A DNA stretch of 64,000 bases from NCBI RefSeq assembly GCF_963667555.1, contig NZ_OY763421.1, forward strand, positions 1,133,562-1,197,561, given 5' to 3'. A program made the translations under genes and the position numbers. This document shows positions 35,550 to 44,539 of the stretch, piece after piece. The notes beneath the pieces were generated by a model. That model saw only the letters and a list, made by a program, of their open reading frames with translations. It ran no database searches and was not told the DNA's origin. Every line of letters begins with the position of its first letter. Position 1 is the first letter of the stretch. This DNA comes from an uncultured Methanolobus sp. Lineage in GTDB: Archaea; Halobacteriota; Methanosarcinia; Methanosarcinales; Methanosarcinaceae.

Positions 35550-35596
35550 AAATAACCCTCTTGATATCAAAATCTGTATCTTTGATGATATGAATT

Positions 35597-36361
35597 TCAA
35601 GTGTTATTCATACTCTTCAAAAAAGTGCAGATCTCTTCTACCTCTGGTACATCCACCTGGAATTTTTCACCAAGAAGCCCTGCCTTGAATACTGAAACCA
35701 TTACAGGAAGCGTTGCCAGAATACGGTCTTCAGGGACTTTCTCACAAAGGACGCTTTTGGTTTTTCCTTCAACCCTGTTAAGTACAAAATAGAGATCCTT
35801 TCCAGCAGCTTCTGCCAGGCTGCTTATCTTTTCGGAAAGGCAGATGGACTCATAGGATGGGTCAATGACCATTAACAGTGCATCACAGCCTTCCTCAACT
35901 CCCCTGCCGAAATGTTCGATCCCGGCTTCAGTGTCAACTAAAACTATGTCGTTACTTCCGGCATCTATATTCTTGAGCAGATGCTTTGAAAGAACTCCCA
36001 TTGGACAGGCACAACCTTCTCCAAAATCGTGTATCTTTCCAACAGCCATTAGTGAAATGTTGTCTGTTCTTGAGACATATTCACCGGGTATGTCTGCGAT
36101 TTCCCATCTGTTATCAAAGAACTTTACTTCCTCTCCTGTTGAAAATGAAGCTTTCATTCTCTGGACAAGATCTTTTTTCCCGCCAAAGAAATTCAGGAAA
36201 TCCTCTGGTAGTTCCACTCCCAATTGCCTGTGAAGTCCGAAATTGGATTCATCGTTGTCAACCACCAGTACATTATATCCTTCTCTGGACATTGTCTGTG
36301 CAAGCAGTGCTGTTAATGTACTTTTTCCACATCCGCCTTTTCCGCATATCAATATTTTCAA
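35597..36361 (-). CDS. CooC/NifH-like deviant-Walker ATPase
   Basis: 254 residues. The P-loop is GKGGCGKST at residues 7-15. Further motifs are VVDNDESNFGLHRQLG, the Cys-x-Cys pair in GEGCACPMG and VLVDTEAGIEHFGRGVEEGCD (switch II region). These are features of CooC, the nickel-insertion ATPase for CO dehydrogenase, and of related CooC/MinD proteins. It is 12 bp downstream of the methyltransferase gene and heads the importer genes. A role in handling imported metal (nickel or cobalt) is inferred from the family and the neighbours; a reductive activation role like NifH/ChlL relatives is an alternative. Confidence 0.82.
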   Translation of the reverse strand: MKILICGKGGCGKSTLTALLAQTMSREGYNVLVVDNDESNFGLHRQLGVELPEDFLNFFGGKKDLVQRMKASFSTGEEVKFFDNRWEIADIPGEYVSRTDNISLMAVGKIHDFGEGCACPMGVLSKHLLKNIDAGSNDIVLVDTEAGIEHFGRGVEEGCDALLMVIDPSYESICLSEKISSLAEAAGKDLYFVLNRVEGKTKSVLCEKVPEDRILATLPVMVSVFKAGLLGEKFQVDVPEVEEICTFLKSMNNT

Positions 36362-36372
36362 AATATCATCTC

Positions 36373-37215
36373 CTAATTGTTCTGTTTCTTTTCCCAGCAG
36401 ATCCTGACACGTGTTGAATCGGCTCTTTCAGAAATGCTGCCATTCTCCCATGATAGCTCATCCCTGAGATAATTATAAAGAGTAGCTTCCTGCTCAGGTG
36501 TCTCAATTGCATATCGTGATCTGAAGAAATCCATGGCTTCATCCATGGATGCAAAATTGTTGGTGTATTCCATGGAGAACACTTCCATATCAGGATAAAT
36601 TCCCATGTCGTAGAGAACGTTATACAGGACATCGCATTTTGGACCGCATGTATAATTTGTTCCATACAGGTATGGCCAGAGATTTACTGAATGTTCTTCC
36701 CAGGGACTGGTTCCTGCAAACCAGTAAAGATAAACATGCTTTGAGGAAGCCTGCTCCATTTTTTGAATTGCTTCCCTTATATCCGGCATACCAAGGGAGA
36801 AAGAGGCAATAACAATGTCATAAGGACCATTGAGGTCATTCTCTACATCAATATCTTCCCAGCGCTTGCTGACACATTCAAGATTAGTTAATCCTTTTTC
36901 AGCAACATTATCAAGCAGTATATTTCTCATGCCTTCTGCAGGTTCCACCGCAGTTACATGTGCAACCCTTTCCGCAATAGGTATTGAAAGTCTTCCCGGA
37001 CTGGCACCAATGTCCAGTACCCTGGACTGCGGCGTAAGAGGTAGCTCTTCAAGAGTAAGCTGTGTTCTGTCTGAGAATTGCTGAGTTCTTTTCCAGAACC
37101 TTTCTGCATTATCCTTCTTATTCCACAGGTTATTCTCAATTTCTTTGTTTGATGACTGTTGGGCAGTCATGAGTTCTTTCCATATTTCATTCCAGTCTAT
37201 TTTTCCGTGTTCCAT
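36373..37215 (-). CDS. Class I SAM-dependent methyltransferase, head of importer operon
   Basis: 280 residues. SAM motif I is SRVLDIGASPGRLSIPIAER, followed by VTAVEPAEGMRNILLD and DIVIASFSLGMPDIR. It resembles in layout the methyltransferase at 25695 (motif spacing, an FDLVIAS/YDIVIAS strand, an aromatic-rich C-terminal half). It is the first gene of an operon of about ten genes down to 28491. Methylating an imported ligand or the carrier protein is inference; the substrate is unknown. Confidence 0.83.
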   Translation of the reverse strand: MEHGKIDWNEIWKELMTAQQSSNKEIENNLWNKKDNAERFWKRTQQFSDRTQLTLEELPLTPQSRVLDIGASPGRLSIPIAERVAHVTAVEPAEGMRNILLDNVAEKGLTNLECVSKRWEDIDVENDLNGPYDIVIASFSLGMPDIREAIQKMEQASSKHVYLYWFAGTSPWEEHSVNLWPYLYGTNYTCGPKCDVLYNVLYDMGIYPDMEVFSMEYTNNFASMDEAMDFFRSRYAIETPEQEATLYNYLRDELSWENGSISERADSTRVRICWEKKQNN

Positions 37216-37565
37216 TTGAGATCCTTCTCTGGTTTATTTTGATGTTGTATTTGAGTCGTGATAATAGGTATTACTACTGTAGATCATATTCTGCTTTAAT
37301 GCTATTTTTTAATTGTTTCGTAGCACTAATCTGCATATAATATATACTTTTGTATTAACGATGTGAACCACTAAAAAATAATACAATATGGTAAATAAAC
37401 TTCAAAATATGCATGCAAAATATATTTGTGCATTGTTTAATACATGAAGTTAAAATAAATGGGATATTTAACAAAAACAAAGACGTTATGGGTTCTTGCC
37501 TCAGTTAAAGCGGCATTTAGGAAATATACCAGAAAAGATCTGATGCAAAGAAAAACAAAAAAGAA
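37216..37565. other. Intergenic promoter region of importer operon
   Basis: Between the methyltransferase start and the DUF2023 stop. It contains a minus-strand TATA-like GTATATATTATATGC near 37340 and an imperfect palindrome ATGCATGCAAAATATATTTG...TGCAT at 37409-37433. No ORF. Confidence 0.5.
37409..37433. promoter_or_regulatory. Imperfect palindrome upstream of importer operon
   Basis: ATGCA-rich arms flank an A/T core (CAAAATATATTTG), about 70-90 bp upstream of the TATA-like box. It could be a regulator site of the long importer operon; there is no direct evidence. Confidence 0.25.
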
Positions 37566-37955
37566 TTATGCTATCAGTTCTATTTTCATACTTTTGTTCT
37601 TTCTTTTCAGGTAACGGTCACATTGCTGCAACCTGTCATATCCAAGCATGATTCCAAGTATGAAGTCCTCTTCATCAGAATAGTCAGATAGATTTTTGTC
37701 TCCTATCTTCCTGAGTATGTTAATACATTTGTGATCTCCAAAAAAAACATTGATCTTATTCTCAGAAGCTCTTTGTATAATATAACCTATCTGCTTTTTT
37801 TCAAGCAGGCAGATGATGTCTTCTTCAAGATAGCTACTTGTAGTATGGAGTATGAGATCCCGAAGACCTTTTTCATACTCATAGATATGTTGCCTCAGAA
37901 CCTGCATATTGCCATGAACATATGCTCTGATCAAGCCTTCGTCTAGATTTCTCAT
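37566..37955 (-). CDS. DUF2023-family protein
   Basis: 129 residues with AAGGAGA before the ATG. The family hallmarks as I remember them are YEYEKGLRDLILHT, KINVFFG and the C-terminal SDEEDFILGIMLGYDRLQQCD. DUF2023 proteins are best known from Bacteroidetes, where they sit beside flavodoxin. Here it follows flavodoxin by 21 bp in the same operon. The function is unknown; a role in flavodoxin-dependent electron transfer is inference. Confidence 0.8.
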   Translation of the reverse strand: MRNLDEGLIRAYVHGNMQVLRQHIYEYEKGLRDLILHTTSSYLEEDIICLLEKKQIGYIIQRASENKINVFFGDHKCINILRKIGDKNLSDYSDEEDFILGIMLGYDRLQQCDRYLKRKNKSMKIELIA

Positions 37956-37976
37956 ATTTATCTCCTTTCGCCTTAA

Positions 37977-38417
37977 TCAGGATATGCTAGCGATAAGCTT
38001 CTCTGCCCATTCTGAAGCCAGATCAAGCTGACTGTCAACATCTCCATCGATCATCAGTCCTTCTGTTATAAGTTCAGCCCCACATGACTCCAGACGGGAT
38101 TCCAGGATGTTAACTGCTTCACAGAAGAAAGTGTAATCACTGTCACCCGGGCCGAAGCATGCAGCCTTTTTTCCATTCAGACCAATTCCTTCCATATCAT
38201 GCTCAAATGAAATGAAATCGTCCTGTAATTCACCCTCTCCCCATGTGGAGCATCCAAGAATAATAAGGTCATAGTTCGCAAGTTCTGCTGGTTCAACATT
38301 CGTCACTTCTACAAGCCTTGCATCGATCCCATTTTTACTGAATGTACTTTCAATCTCTTCTGCCAGTGTCTGTGTACTGCCGGTAGTGCTACCATAGACG
38401 ATTATTGTTTTTGTCAT
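37977..38417 (-). CDS. Flavodoxin
   Basis: About 146 residues from the ATG at 38417 (GGAG before it; an in-frame TTG at 38429 is less likely). Phosphate-binding loop GSTTGSTQ (residues 9-16), the second FMN loop GCSTWGEGELQDDF and the third segment ACFGPGDSDYTFFCEA are those of a short-chain flavodoxin. It should carry low-potential electrons in the cytoplasm, often replacing ferredoxin under iron limitation. It shares a divergent promoter region with the ABC pair at 38815. Confidence 0.92.
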   Translation of the reverse strand: MTKTIIVYGSTTGSTQTLAEEIESTFSKNGIDARLVEVTNVEPAELANYDLIILGCSTWGEGELQDDFISFEHDMEGIGLNGKKAACFGPGDSDYTFFCEAVNILESRLESCGAELITEGLMIDGDVDSQLDLASEWAEKLIASIS

Positions 38418-38814
38418 GTTAATCTCCAATCTAATCTATTTTTATCTATTTTTTGTGTATCATCCTGCTTCATCATCACGTTCCAATTCGGGGTGATTTC
38501 GTAGGCATGACTACACAATCTAGCAAAAGCTAGTAAATAATGTATAATATATAAAGTTTTGTTCTTTTGCTTTACACCCTCAACTAACGCATTTAATCTT
38601 AAATTTTTAGAAGGTTTTTATAAATATTAAAGGAAAAAACACAATGCTACACTATAGTATTGTTTAAAACTAAATTTGTATTCAGCTTATTTCAATTGTT
38701 GTGCAAAAAACTTATATCTAATGTATGTAGATAAAGCTTGTAAAAGTAGTTATGACTAAATTATCTTACTATATCTATAAATGGCATAGAAAATCGCCTT
38801 TGGGGTAGTATACA
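38418..38814. other. Divergent promoter region with two short hairpins
   Basis: Promoters of flavodoxin-DUF2023 (minus, TATA-like TTTATATATTATAC near 38550) and of the ABC pair (plus, TATA-like ATCTATAAATGG near 38775). In the predicted flavodoxin leader lie the hairpins CTAGC-4-GCTAG (38520-38533) and GTAG-6-CTAC (38501-38514). No match to CCTAA-N5-TTAGG was found here. Confidence 0.45.
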
Positions 38815-40575
38815 ATGGAATTATTAATGGAGACAGTTAAACAGAAAAAAATAGAATTCATATTATCCGTAGTTTTGGCAGCAATGGGCTCTGTCCTTTA
38901 CATTATCCCCTACGTAATAATCTACTACATCATAAGGTACTATCTGAATGCAGGAGTCCATGCTTCACATGAACCTGTAATTGAAATGCTATTGTATGCT
39001 TTTCTGGCGATAATGCTGCGGTATATCCTGATCATTTCAAGTTTTGTTTCCAGTCATATTGCAGCATTTGATCTCCTGTATATGATCCGCAAACGCCTTA
39101 CGGAACACATTGGAACTCTGCCCATGGGTTTCTGGTCTTCTAACAACACAGGAAGAGTTCGTAAGATCATACAGGAAGACGTGGAAACCATTGAGAATTT
39201 TGTTGCTCACCACATCCCTGATATGGTATCTGGTCTTGTACTTCCCATTATAACACTTGCTTTTCTTTTTACTGTTGACTGGCGCCTTGCCATTGCAGCC
39301 ACAATCCCCTTGCCTCTTGGTTTAATAATGGTTAAATTGATGTGGAGTGGGGCCGGTACTGGCCAGGATCGTCGTGAATCTTTCAGGGAATATCATGATT
39401 CTCTTGAAAAAATGAATTCCACTAGTGTGGAATATGTACAGGGCATGCCTGCAGTTAAGGTTTTTAACCTGACACTCGATTCATTCAGAAGATTAAAACA
39501 CTCAGTCCTTGATTACAGGACATTCGTCCTTAAGATCTCAAAGAGCAGTACCCCCTACTGGGCATCTTTTTCTGCTATCGTTGTCGGTGGCGGGATATTT
39601 GTGATACCAGCAGGCCTTTATCTTCTTCAGGCCGGTGAGATCGATGTACCCACAATGATCCTGTTCCTTTTACTGGGGACCGGCTGCATGTGTGAGTTCA
39701 TTCCGTTCATTATGACCGTATCCCATTCGGAATACATATTTGAAGGTTCCAGAAGGATAGAATCAGTTCTTGAAGAAAAATCGCTTCCAGAACCCCAATA
39801 TCCAGTATCTCCTGATGAATATGGAATAGAACTTAATGATGTCTCTTTTAAATATCACAATTCAGAAGTCCTTTCAAATATCAGTTTTAAGATTCCGCAA
39901 GGGTCATTTACAGCGATAGTAGGGCCAAGTGGAGCCGGAAAGACAACTCTTGTAAACATCATGGCAAGAATGTGGGACGTATCATCCGGGTCAATTAGTA
40001 TTGGAGGCATTGCATTCAGGGACATGGGAACTGTTGGTGTGAATCAGACAGTTGGGACTGTGTTCCAGGAAGTGCAGATGCTCACAGACACTGTGAGGGA
40101 GAATATCCGTATGGGTAAATCCGGTGCGATGCAGAAGGATATAGAAGAAGCTGCCATGGCCGCTGCATGTCATGACCTAATACTTTCTCTTCCACATGGT
40201 TACGATACAATAATAGGCGAAGGCGGTGAGGTTCACCTGAGCGGAGGAGAAAAACAACGCATAGCTCTTGCACGGGTAATACTCAAAGACCCTCCAATAA
40301 TACTGCTGGATGAAGCCAGTTCTTATGCTGATGCAGAGAACGAGACAAAGATGCAGGAAGCATTTTCAAGACTTATGGTCGGTAAGACAGTAGTTGTAAT
40401 AGCTCACCGTCTTTCTACTATTGTGAATGCCGATTCCATTATTGTTATTAATAACGGCCAGCTCGAAGAACAGGGCACTCATGATGAACTGCTGGCAAAT
40501 CAAGGACTGTATTACAATATGTGGAAATCCCACACAAAAGCAAGGCACTGGAAACTTTCAGAAAAGGAGGAATGA
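38815..40575 (+). CDS. ABC transporter half-molecule (TM + ATPase), YbtPQ/IrtAB-like first subunit
   Basis: 586 residues: six helices then an ATPase domain (VGPSGAGKT, signature LSGGEKQRIA, Walker B IILLDEASSYAD). The order TM-NBD and the intracellular-loop segment TGRVRKIIQEDVETIENFV fit the MsbA-like exporter fold. A paired half-transporter follows immediately, so a heterodimer is expected. The DtxR-type regulator and siderophore-type context suggest the YbtPQ/IrtAB subgroup, which uses this exporter fold for metallophore import. Substrate and direction remain inference. Confidence 0.85.
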   Translation: MELLMETVKQKKIEFILSVVLAAMGSVLYIIPYVIIYYIIRYYLNAGVHASHEPVIEMLLYAFLAIMLRYILIISSFVSSHIAAFDLLYMIRKRLTEHIGTLPMGFWSSNNTGRVRKIIQEDVETIENFVAHHIPDMVSGLVLPIITLAFLFTVDWRLAIAATIPLPLGLIMVKLMWSGAGTGQDRRESFREYHDSLEKMNSTSVEYVQGMPAVKVFNLTLDSFRRLKHSVLDYRTFVLKISKSSTPYWASFSAIVVGGGIFVIPAGLYLLQAGEIDVPTMILFLLLGTGCMCEFIPFIMTVSHSEYIFEGSRRIESVLEEKSLPEPQYPVSPDEYGIELNDVSFKYHNSEVLSNISFKIPQGSFTAIVGPSGAGKTTLVNIMARMWDVSSGSISIGGIAFRDMGTVGVNQTVGTVFQEVQMLTDTVRENIRMGKSGAMQKDIEEAAMAAACHDLILSLPHGYDTIIGEGGEVHLSGGEKQRIALARVILKDPPIILLDEASSYADAENETKMQEAFSRLMVGKTVVVIAHRLSTIVNADSIIVINNGQLEEQGTHDELLANQGLYYNMWKSHTKARHWKLSEKEE

Positions 40576-40579
40576 ACAG

Positions 40580-42391
40580 ATGAAAGAAAACAAATCATGG
40601 AATTTGTATGCTGACAACAGAAATAATATTTTGAGTATCATTGGTCTAAGTTTCCTGTCAGATGTACCTCGTGGTCTTTTCAATGGTCTGCTCTACCTGT
40701 TCATTCTGGGACTTGTCTTACCCGTGTTACAGGATCATTCGCATGATTTTGCTTATCTCTGGGAATTATATGCTTACTACGTATCGGGTTTTGTGCTTTA
40801 TTTCCTGTTGACTATCATCAGCCAGACAAACAACTATTATCGTGCCTACTCCATCTCAACAGACCTGCGCCTTTTTCTAGGGGATAAGCTCAGGCGTCTT
40901 CCACTGGGTTTTTTCAAAAAGAAGGATCCTGGAGATGTCACCGGACGTCTCTTACATGATGTAAGCCAGGCTGAAACATCATTATCACACAACCTTCCGG
41001 ATGTTGTTACATCAATAGTAGTGCCAATGCTGATAGGTTTATTCCTGATATATGTAAATGCTCAACTGACCGGTATAATGCTGTTGTCTGTTCTTGTGGC
41101 AGCTTTTTTTGTACTGCTGGCCCGGAAGATAATAGCCATATTGGGAATAAAGCATGTGGCAGCTATCAATGAAACTTCATCAAGGATACTCGAATATGCC
41201 CGCTCTGTCAAACTTCTGAAGTCATATAGCATGACAGGAGACAAATTCTGCATACTTGACAATGCCATGAAAAAACTGAAAAAACTTAGCTTCAAAGGTG
41301 AAGTATATGCAGGAATTCCTGTCCAGATATCCCTTTTGCTGCTGGATGCAGGATACCTTATCATGTTATCATTTGCTGCAAAAATGAGCTTTGAAGGTGA
41401 ACTATCTATACCTGAGTTATTCACATTTGCAGTCCTAGGATACTATTTCTTTGCCCCTATCAAAAGACTTGGACCTATACTTGTCCTGATGCGTTATACC
41501 CGTCTTTCACTGGACCGCATTGGTGAGGTTCTGGCAGCAGAGGAATTGCCATATGATAAGGGGCAAAAACTTACCGAAGATAACACAATTGAGTTCCACA
41601 ATGTCAGTTTCCGTTACAAGGATACTGATGTCCTGAAGGACATAAACTGCCGTTTTCCGGTAAACTCAATGACAGCACTTGTGGGACTTTCAGGTTCAGG
41701 AAAATCAACAATGATAAACCTGATAGCACGTTTCTGGGATGTTCAGTCAGGTTCTATCAGTATCGGTGGAGTTCCGGTTAAGAAACTTGACCCTGACCTT
41801 CTTCTTTCCAGAATATCAATGGTATTCCAGGATGTTTATCTTTTCAACGATACCATTGCAAATAATATCCGGGTGGGTAAGCAGAATGCCACTGACATGG
41901 AAATCAGGGGAGCTGCAAGACTTGCCAGATGTGATGAGTTCATTGAAAAACTTCCACAGGGTTATGATACAATTGTCAGCGAAGGTGGCAGTTCACTCTC
42001 AGGCGGGGAGCGCCAGAGAATATCAATTGCAAGGGCAATCCTGAAAGATGCACCTATAGTCCTGCTGGATGAGGCAACAGCATCTCTTGACCCGGAAAAC
42101 GAAGCTGTGATACAGGAAGCTCTGGAAAACCTTGTCAGGGGAAGAACTCTTATTGTCATTGCCCACCGCTTCAAATCCATTGAGAATGCAGACCAAATCC
42201 TTGTGCTGGACAATGGAAAAATATCGGAATGCGGCACCCATGATACTCTTGTATCAGGAGGGGGCTTATACCAGAGCTTATGGACAAAACAACAACAAGC
42301 CGGCAGCTGGAAAATGCGAAGCTCAGATACTGTGGTCCAATACGATAGCACAATGGATGTTTCTTCCTTTGCTGTGGATTCGCAGACTTAA
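40580..42391 (+). CDS. ABC transporter half-molecule (TM + ATPase), second subunit
   Basis: 604 residues from the ATG at 40580 (GGAGG about 10 bp upstream; an in-frame start at 40427 would lie inside the previous gene). TM region with SISTDLRLFLGDKLRRLPLG and KDPGDVTGRLLHDVSQAET, then ATPase motifs VGLSGSGKST, LSGGERQRIS and IVLLDEATASLD. It starts 4 bp after the partner gene and precedes the regulator by 58 bp. It forms the expected heterodimer with the 38815 product. Confidence 0.85.
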   Translation: MKENKSWNLYADNRNNILSIIGLSFLSDVPRGLFNGLLYLFILGLVLPVLQDHSHDFAYLWELYAYYVSGFVLYFLLTIISQTNNYYRAYSISTDLRLFLGDKLRRLPLGFFKKKDPGDVTGRLLHDVSQAETSLSHNLPDVVTSIVVPMLIGLFLIYVNAQLTGIMLLSVLVAAFFVLLARKIIAILGIKHVAAINETSSRILEYARSVKLLKSYSMTGDKFCILDNAMKKLKKLSFKGEVYAGIPVQISLLLLDAGYLIMLSFAAKMSFEGELSIPELFTFAVLGYYFFAPIKRLGPILVLMRYTRLSLDRIGEVLAAEELPYDKGQKLTEDNTIEFHNVSFRYKDTDVLKDINCRFPVNSMTALVGLSGSGKSTMINLIARFWDVQSGSISIGGVPVKKLDPDLLLSRISMVFQDVYLFNDTIANNIRVGKQNATDMEIRGAARLARCDEFIEKLPQGYDTIVSEGGSSLSGGERQRISIARAILKDAPIVLLDEATASLDPENEAVIQEALENLVRGRTLIVIAHRFKSIENADQILVLDNGKISECGTHDTLVSGGGLYQSLWTKQQQAGSWKMRSSDTVVQYDSTMDVSSFAVDSQT

Positions 42392-42449
42392 ATCTATTTT
42401 TTGGAGAGTGAACTTACTTTATTGTCAAAAAACAAAGGCTGGGTGGATA

Positions 42450-42827
42450 ATGCTATCAAGAAAAGCAGAGAACTATTTGAAAGCCATAATGACTATTGAA
42501 TCTGAAAAAGGCTATGCACGCATAAAGGATATTGCAGGAGCAATGAATGTAAGGGCTCCCAGTGCAACAGAAATGATCAAGCGCCTTGATAAAGAAGGAT
42601 ATGTCAGCTATGTTAAATACGGCAGTGTCAACCTCACTGTAAAAGGAAATAATGTAGCAAGGATCGCAGAGAACAGACATGACCATCTGAAATCGCTTCT
42701 TATGGATATCATAAATGTCCCTGAGACGATTGCAGAAAAAGATGCCCTTATTCTGGAGCAGCAGCTTCATGACGTGACTATTGAAAAAATGAAAAAGTAT
42801 GTCCGGTCGAGAAGACCGGAACTCTGA
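42450..42827 (+). CDS. DtxR/MntR-type metal-dependent transcriptional regulator
   Basis: 125 residues from the ATG at 42450 (GGTGG upstream). The N-terminal winged helix reads AENYLKAIMTIESEKGYARI and VRAPSATEMIKRLDKEGYVS. The dimerisation/metal domain follows (NRHDHLKSLLMDIINVPETI), but there is no C-terminal FeoA/SH3-like domain, so the protein resembles MntR. It probably senses iron or manganese and represses genes around it. The CCTAA-N5-TTAGG palindromes at 50252, 55511 and 55588 are candidate sites, though that link is unproven. Confidence 0.85.
   Translation: MLSRKAENYLKAIMTIESEKGYARIKDIAGAMNVRAPSATEMIKRLDKEGYVSYVKYGSVNLTVKGNNVARIAENRHDHLKSLLMDIINVPETIAEKDALILEQQLHDVTIEKMKKYVRSRRPEL
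42802..42820. terminator. Hairpin at end of regulator gene, convergent junction
   Basis: TCCGGTC, five bases and GACCGGA form a perfect 7-bp stem inside the last codons of the regulator gene, 10-20 bp from the convergent stop of the DUF2149 gene. It could act in both directions. Confidence 0.45.
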
Positions 42828-42837
42828 TCTATTTTGT

Positions 42838-43200
42838 TCAGTTGGTTTTAGATGAATTGGTATTGTCTTCAGGAACGTAGATAACTCTTCCGTCAGCCAG
42901 TTTGTATGCTGTTCCAAGAGCTTCTCCTGTTCCACCACCTACCTGGTCTGTCATGTTCAGGACCTCAATAGGCTTACCTTCATCCTTGATTATAATCTTC
43001 ATGTCCTGCTGTCCCGGATTCTTTACAATGGTTATATCTTCATTGGGATTCAGTAATTCAGGCATCTGGTAGGACATAACAAGTGCTACAAGAAGAGCTA
43101 CGGAAAACACCATGGCGATATCAAAAAGATTAGCAACCCCTGTAAGGGGGTTTTGCTCATCTTCATTATCTATAAGTCTTCTTCTGTATTTCCTTTTCAA
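42838..43200 (-). CDS. DUF2149 protein (ExbD-like, HmuV-like)
   Basis: 120 residues. A short basic start (MKRKYRRRLIDNEDEQNP) leads to one helix with an Asp at its start (NLFDIAMVFSVALLVALVMS), as in ExbD/TolR, then a hydrophilic outside domain (KIIIKDEGKPIEVLNMTDQV). I identify it as DUF2149. It overlaps the ExbB-type gene by ATGA and would complete the proton channel. DUF2149 genes are, to my knowledge, part of Bacteroidetes hmu haem operons next to a CobN-like gene; the same neighbours are present here. Confidence 0.82.
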   Translation of the reverse strand: MKRKYRRRLIDNEDEQNPLTGVANLFDIAMVFSVALLVALVMSYQMPELLNPNEDITIVKNPGQQDMKIIIKDEGKPIEVLNMTDQVGGGTGEALGTAYKLADGRVIYVPEDNTNSSKTN

Positions 43201-43820
43201 TCTTCGACCTCCAGAGTCTCAAGAATATAATCTATATCTGCCATATCCTGCCAGTACCATCTTTTCCTTATTTGGGTGAGCACATAACCGATGATTCCTG
43301 CAAATAGTCCGACTACCGTTGTAGCAAAGGCTATCATGAGGTTATTCGCTAGTTGTTCGATGTCACCGTTGGAAAGCCCGATAAGTGCCGGCCCCAGTGG
43401 TATCAGGGTTCCCATAAGTCCAAGCATCGGTGAAATCGTGGCAACTATCCTGGTCTGTTCCAGCCTTTTTGACATCTTAATCTCAAATTCCTGCGCCAGC
43501 CACTCGATTGAAGGCAGCATATTGTTCTCCAGATGCCGTGAGGCTGTATTTGCAAAATCTGTGACCATCTGGTTCTGTTTGACATTTTGCAGGGACAATG
43601 CAGCCTCTTTGAAATCCTGTGAATCAATATTCTTCCTTATCATCGCACAGCATTGGTCCAGATTGGCAGGATCACGATGTCTTTTTGAGTATTCCGAAAG
43701 GAATTCTCCTATAAGCGAGAGGGAAAAAATAACCATCAGGATCAATACAATTATTACCGGGTACAATAACGAAGCTGAAAATATGTACAGCGTCTGGAAA
43801 ATATAAGACTCAAAAGCCAT
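43197..43820 (-). CDS. MotA/TolQ/ExbB proton-channel protein (HmuU-like)
   Basis: 207 residues. One N-terminal helix (YPVIIVLILMVIFSLSLI), a cytoplasmic stretch, then the ExbB signature (ISPMLGLMGTLIPLGPALIG and NNLMIAFATTVVGLFAGI). It overlaps DUF2162 upstream by 1 bp and DUF2149 downstream by ATGA, so the three are co-translated. In bacteria such proteins harness the proton gradient for TonB or Tol systems. This archaeon has no outer membrane, so energising the surface chelatase encoded at 44588 is an attractive alternative (inference). Confidence 0.88.
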   Translation of the reverse strand: MAFESYIFQTLYIFSASLLYPVIIVLILMVIFSLSLIGEFLSEYSKRHRDPANLDQCCAMIRKNIDSQDFKEAALSLQNVKQNQMVTDFANTASRHLENNMLPSIEWLAQEFEIKMSKRLEQTRIVATISPMLGLMGTLIPLGPALIGLSNGDIEQLANNLMIAFATTVVGLFAGIIGYVLTQIRKRWYWQDMADIDYILETLEVED

Positions 43821-44497
43821 TATGAATGCCTCCTTATTTTCTCTTTAAGGTATCCGCCAAGGATGAATGCCCCAAATACAATAAAAGGCATCATTCCCAC
43901 GCTTTCACTTGAAACTGGTGTTATGTTCATGGATTGCATTTTGATGAATGCCGGGATCAGCAGTACACCTAAAAGGTAAAAAATACCCAGAAATAGCATG
44001 ATATTTCCAAGGGTATCCGGTCCTTTTCCCATTCTCCTGAATATGTAAGCAGAACTGATTACTGAAACGAAGAACACTGTTCCTACAAGCAGTCCTACCC
44101 ATAATCCGCTGACCTCAAGGGTTGTGACAAGAAGCATGCATGCAAGTAAGAGAGCTGAAAGACAAACAGGGCACGGAAGTGATAGAAGCACAAAAGTATG
44201 CTTTGACACATCGCAGCCACAATTCCATTTTTTGTTCGTGTATATTCCGGTCACTATCAGTAAAATTGCAAGTACCGAGTGTATTGCCATTCCCATCCGG
44301 GACAGGTCTTCAAGGCCATCTGTTTCAAGGTGTCCTGCAAAAGCCCCAAGTATCAGGGACAATATAAAGTATGAGCCACCTATAAGTAGTATGTTTTTCT
44401 TTCCAATACTGGAGAAGCCACATCCTGCTCCTGTTTTCAATCCGAATATAAGGATCGATATCAGTACACCTATAACCATAGCATAAGCTATTTCCAT
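43820..44497 (-). CDS. DUF2162 membrane protein (HmuT-like)
   Basis: 225 residues, about seven helices (MVIGVLISILIFGLKTGAGC, ILLIGGSYFILSLILGAFAG, VLAILLIVTGIYTNKK). A conserved-looking Cys set is visible: GAGCGF, CGCDVSKHTF and LPCPVCLSALLLAC. I assign DUF2162 from these and from position. It lies between the chelatase gene and the ExbB gene. The Cys motifs facing the membrane might carry metal (inference). A possible terminator (44540-44576) separates it from cobN, and GAGG precedes its ATG. Confidence 0.78.
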   Translation of the reverse strand: MEIAYAMVIGVLISILIFGLKTGAGCGFSSIGKKNILLIGGSYFILSLILGAFAGHLETDGLEDLSRMGMAIHSVLAILLIVTGIYTNKKWNCGCDVSKHTFVLLSLPCPVCLSALLLACMLLVTTLEVSGLWVGLLVGTVFFVSVISSAYIFRRMGKGPDTLGNIMLFLGIFYLLGVLLIPAFIKMQSMNITPVSSESVGMMPFIVFGAFILGGYLKEKIRRHS

Positions 44498-44539
44498 TTT
44501 ATTTCCTCATTTTATTTCAAAAATCTATAACTTAAGTTC

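Noticed and set aside
42132..42449. Upstream extension of the DtxR-type gene
   Set aside because: It lies within the ABC subunit gene in another frame; the ATG at 42450 has a good ribosome-binding site and matches the family N-terminus.
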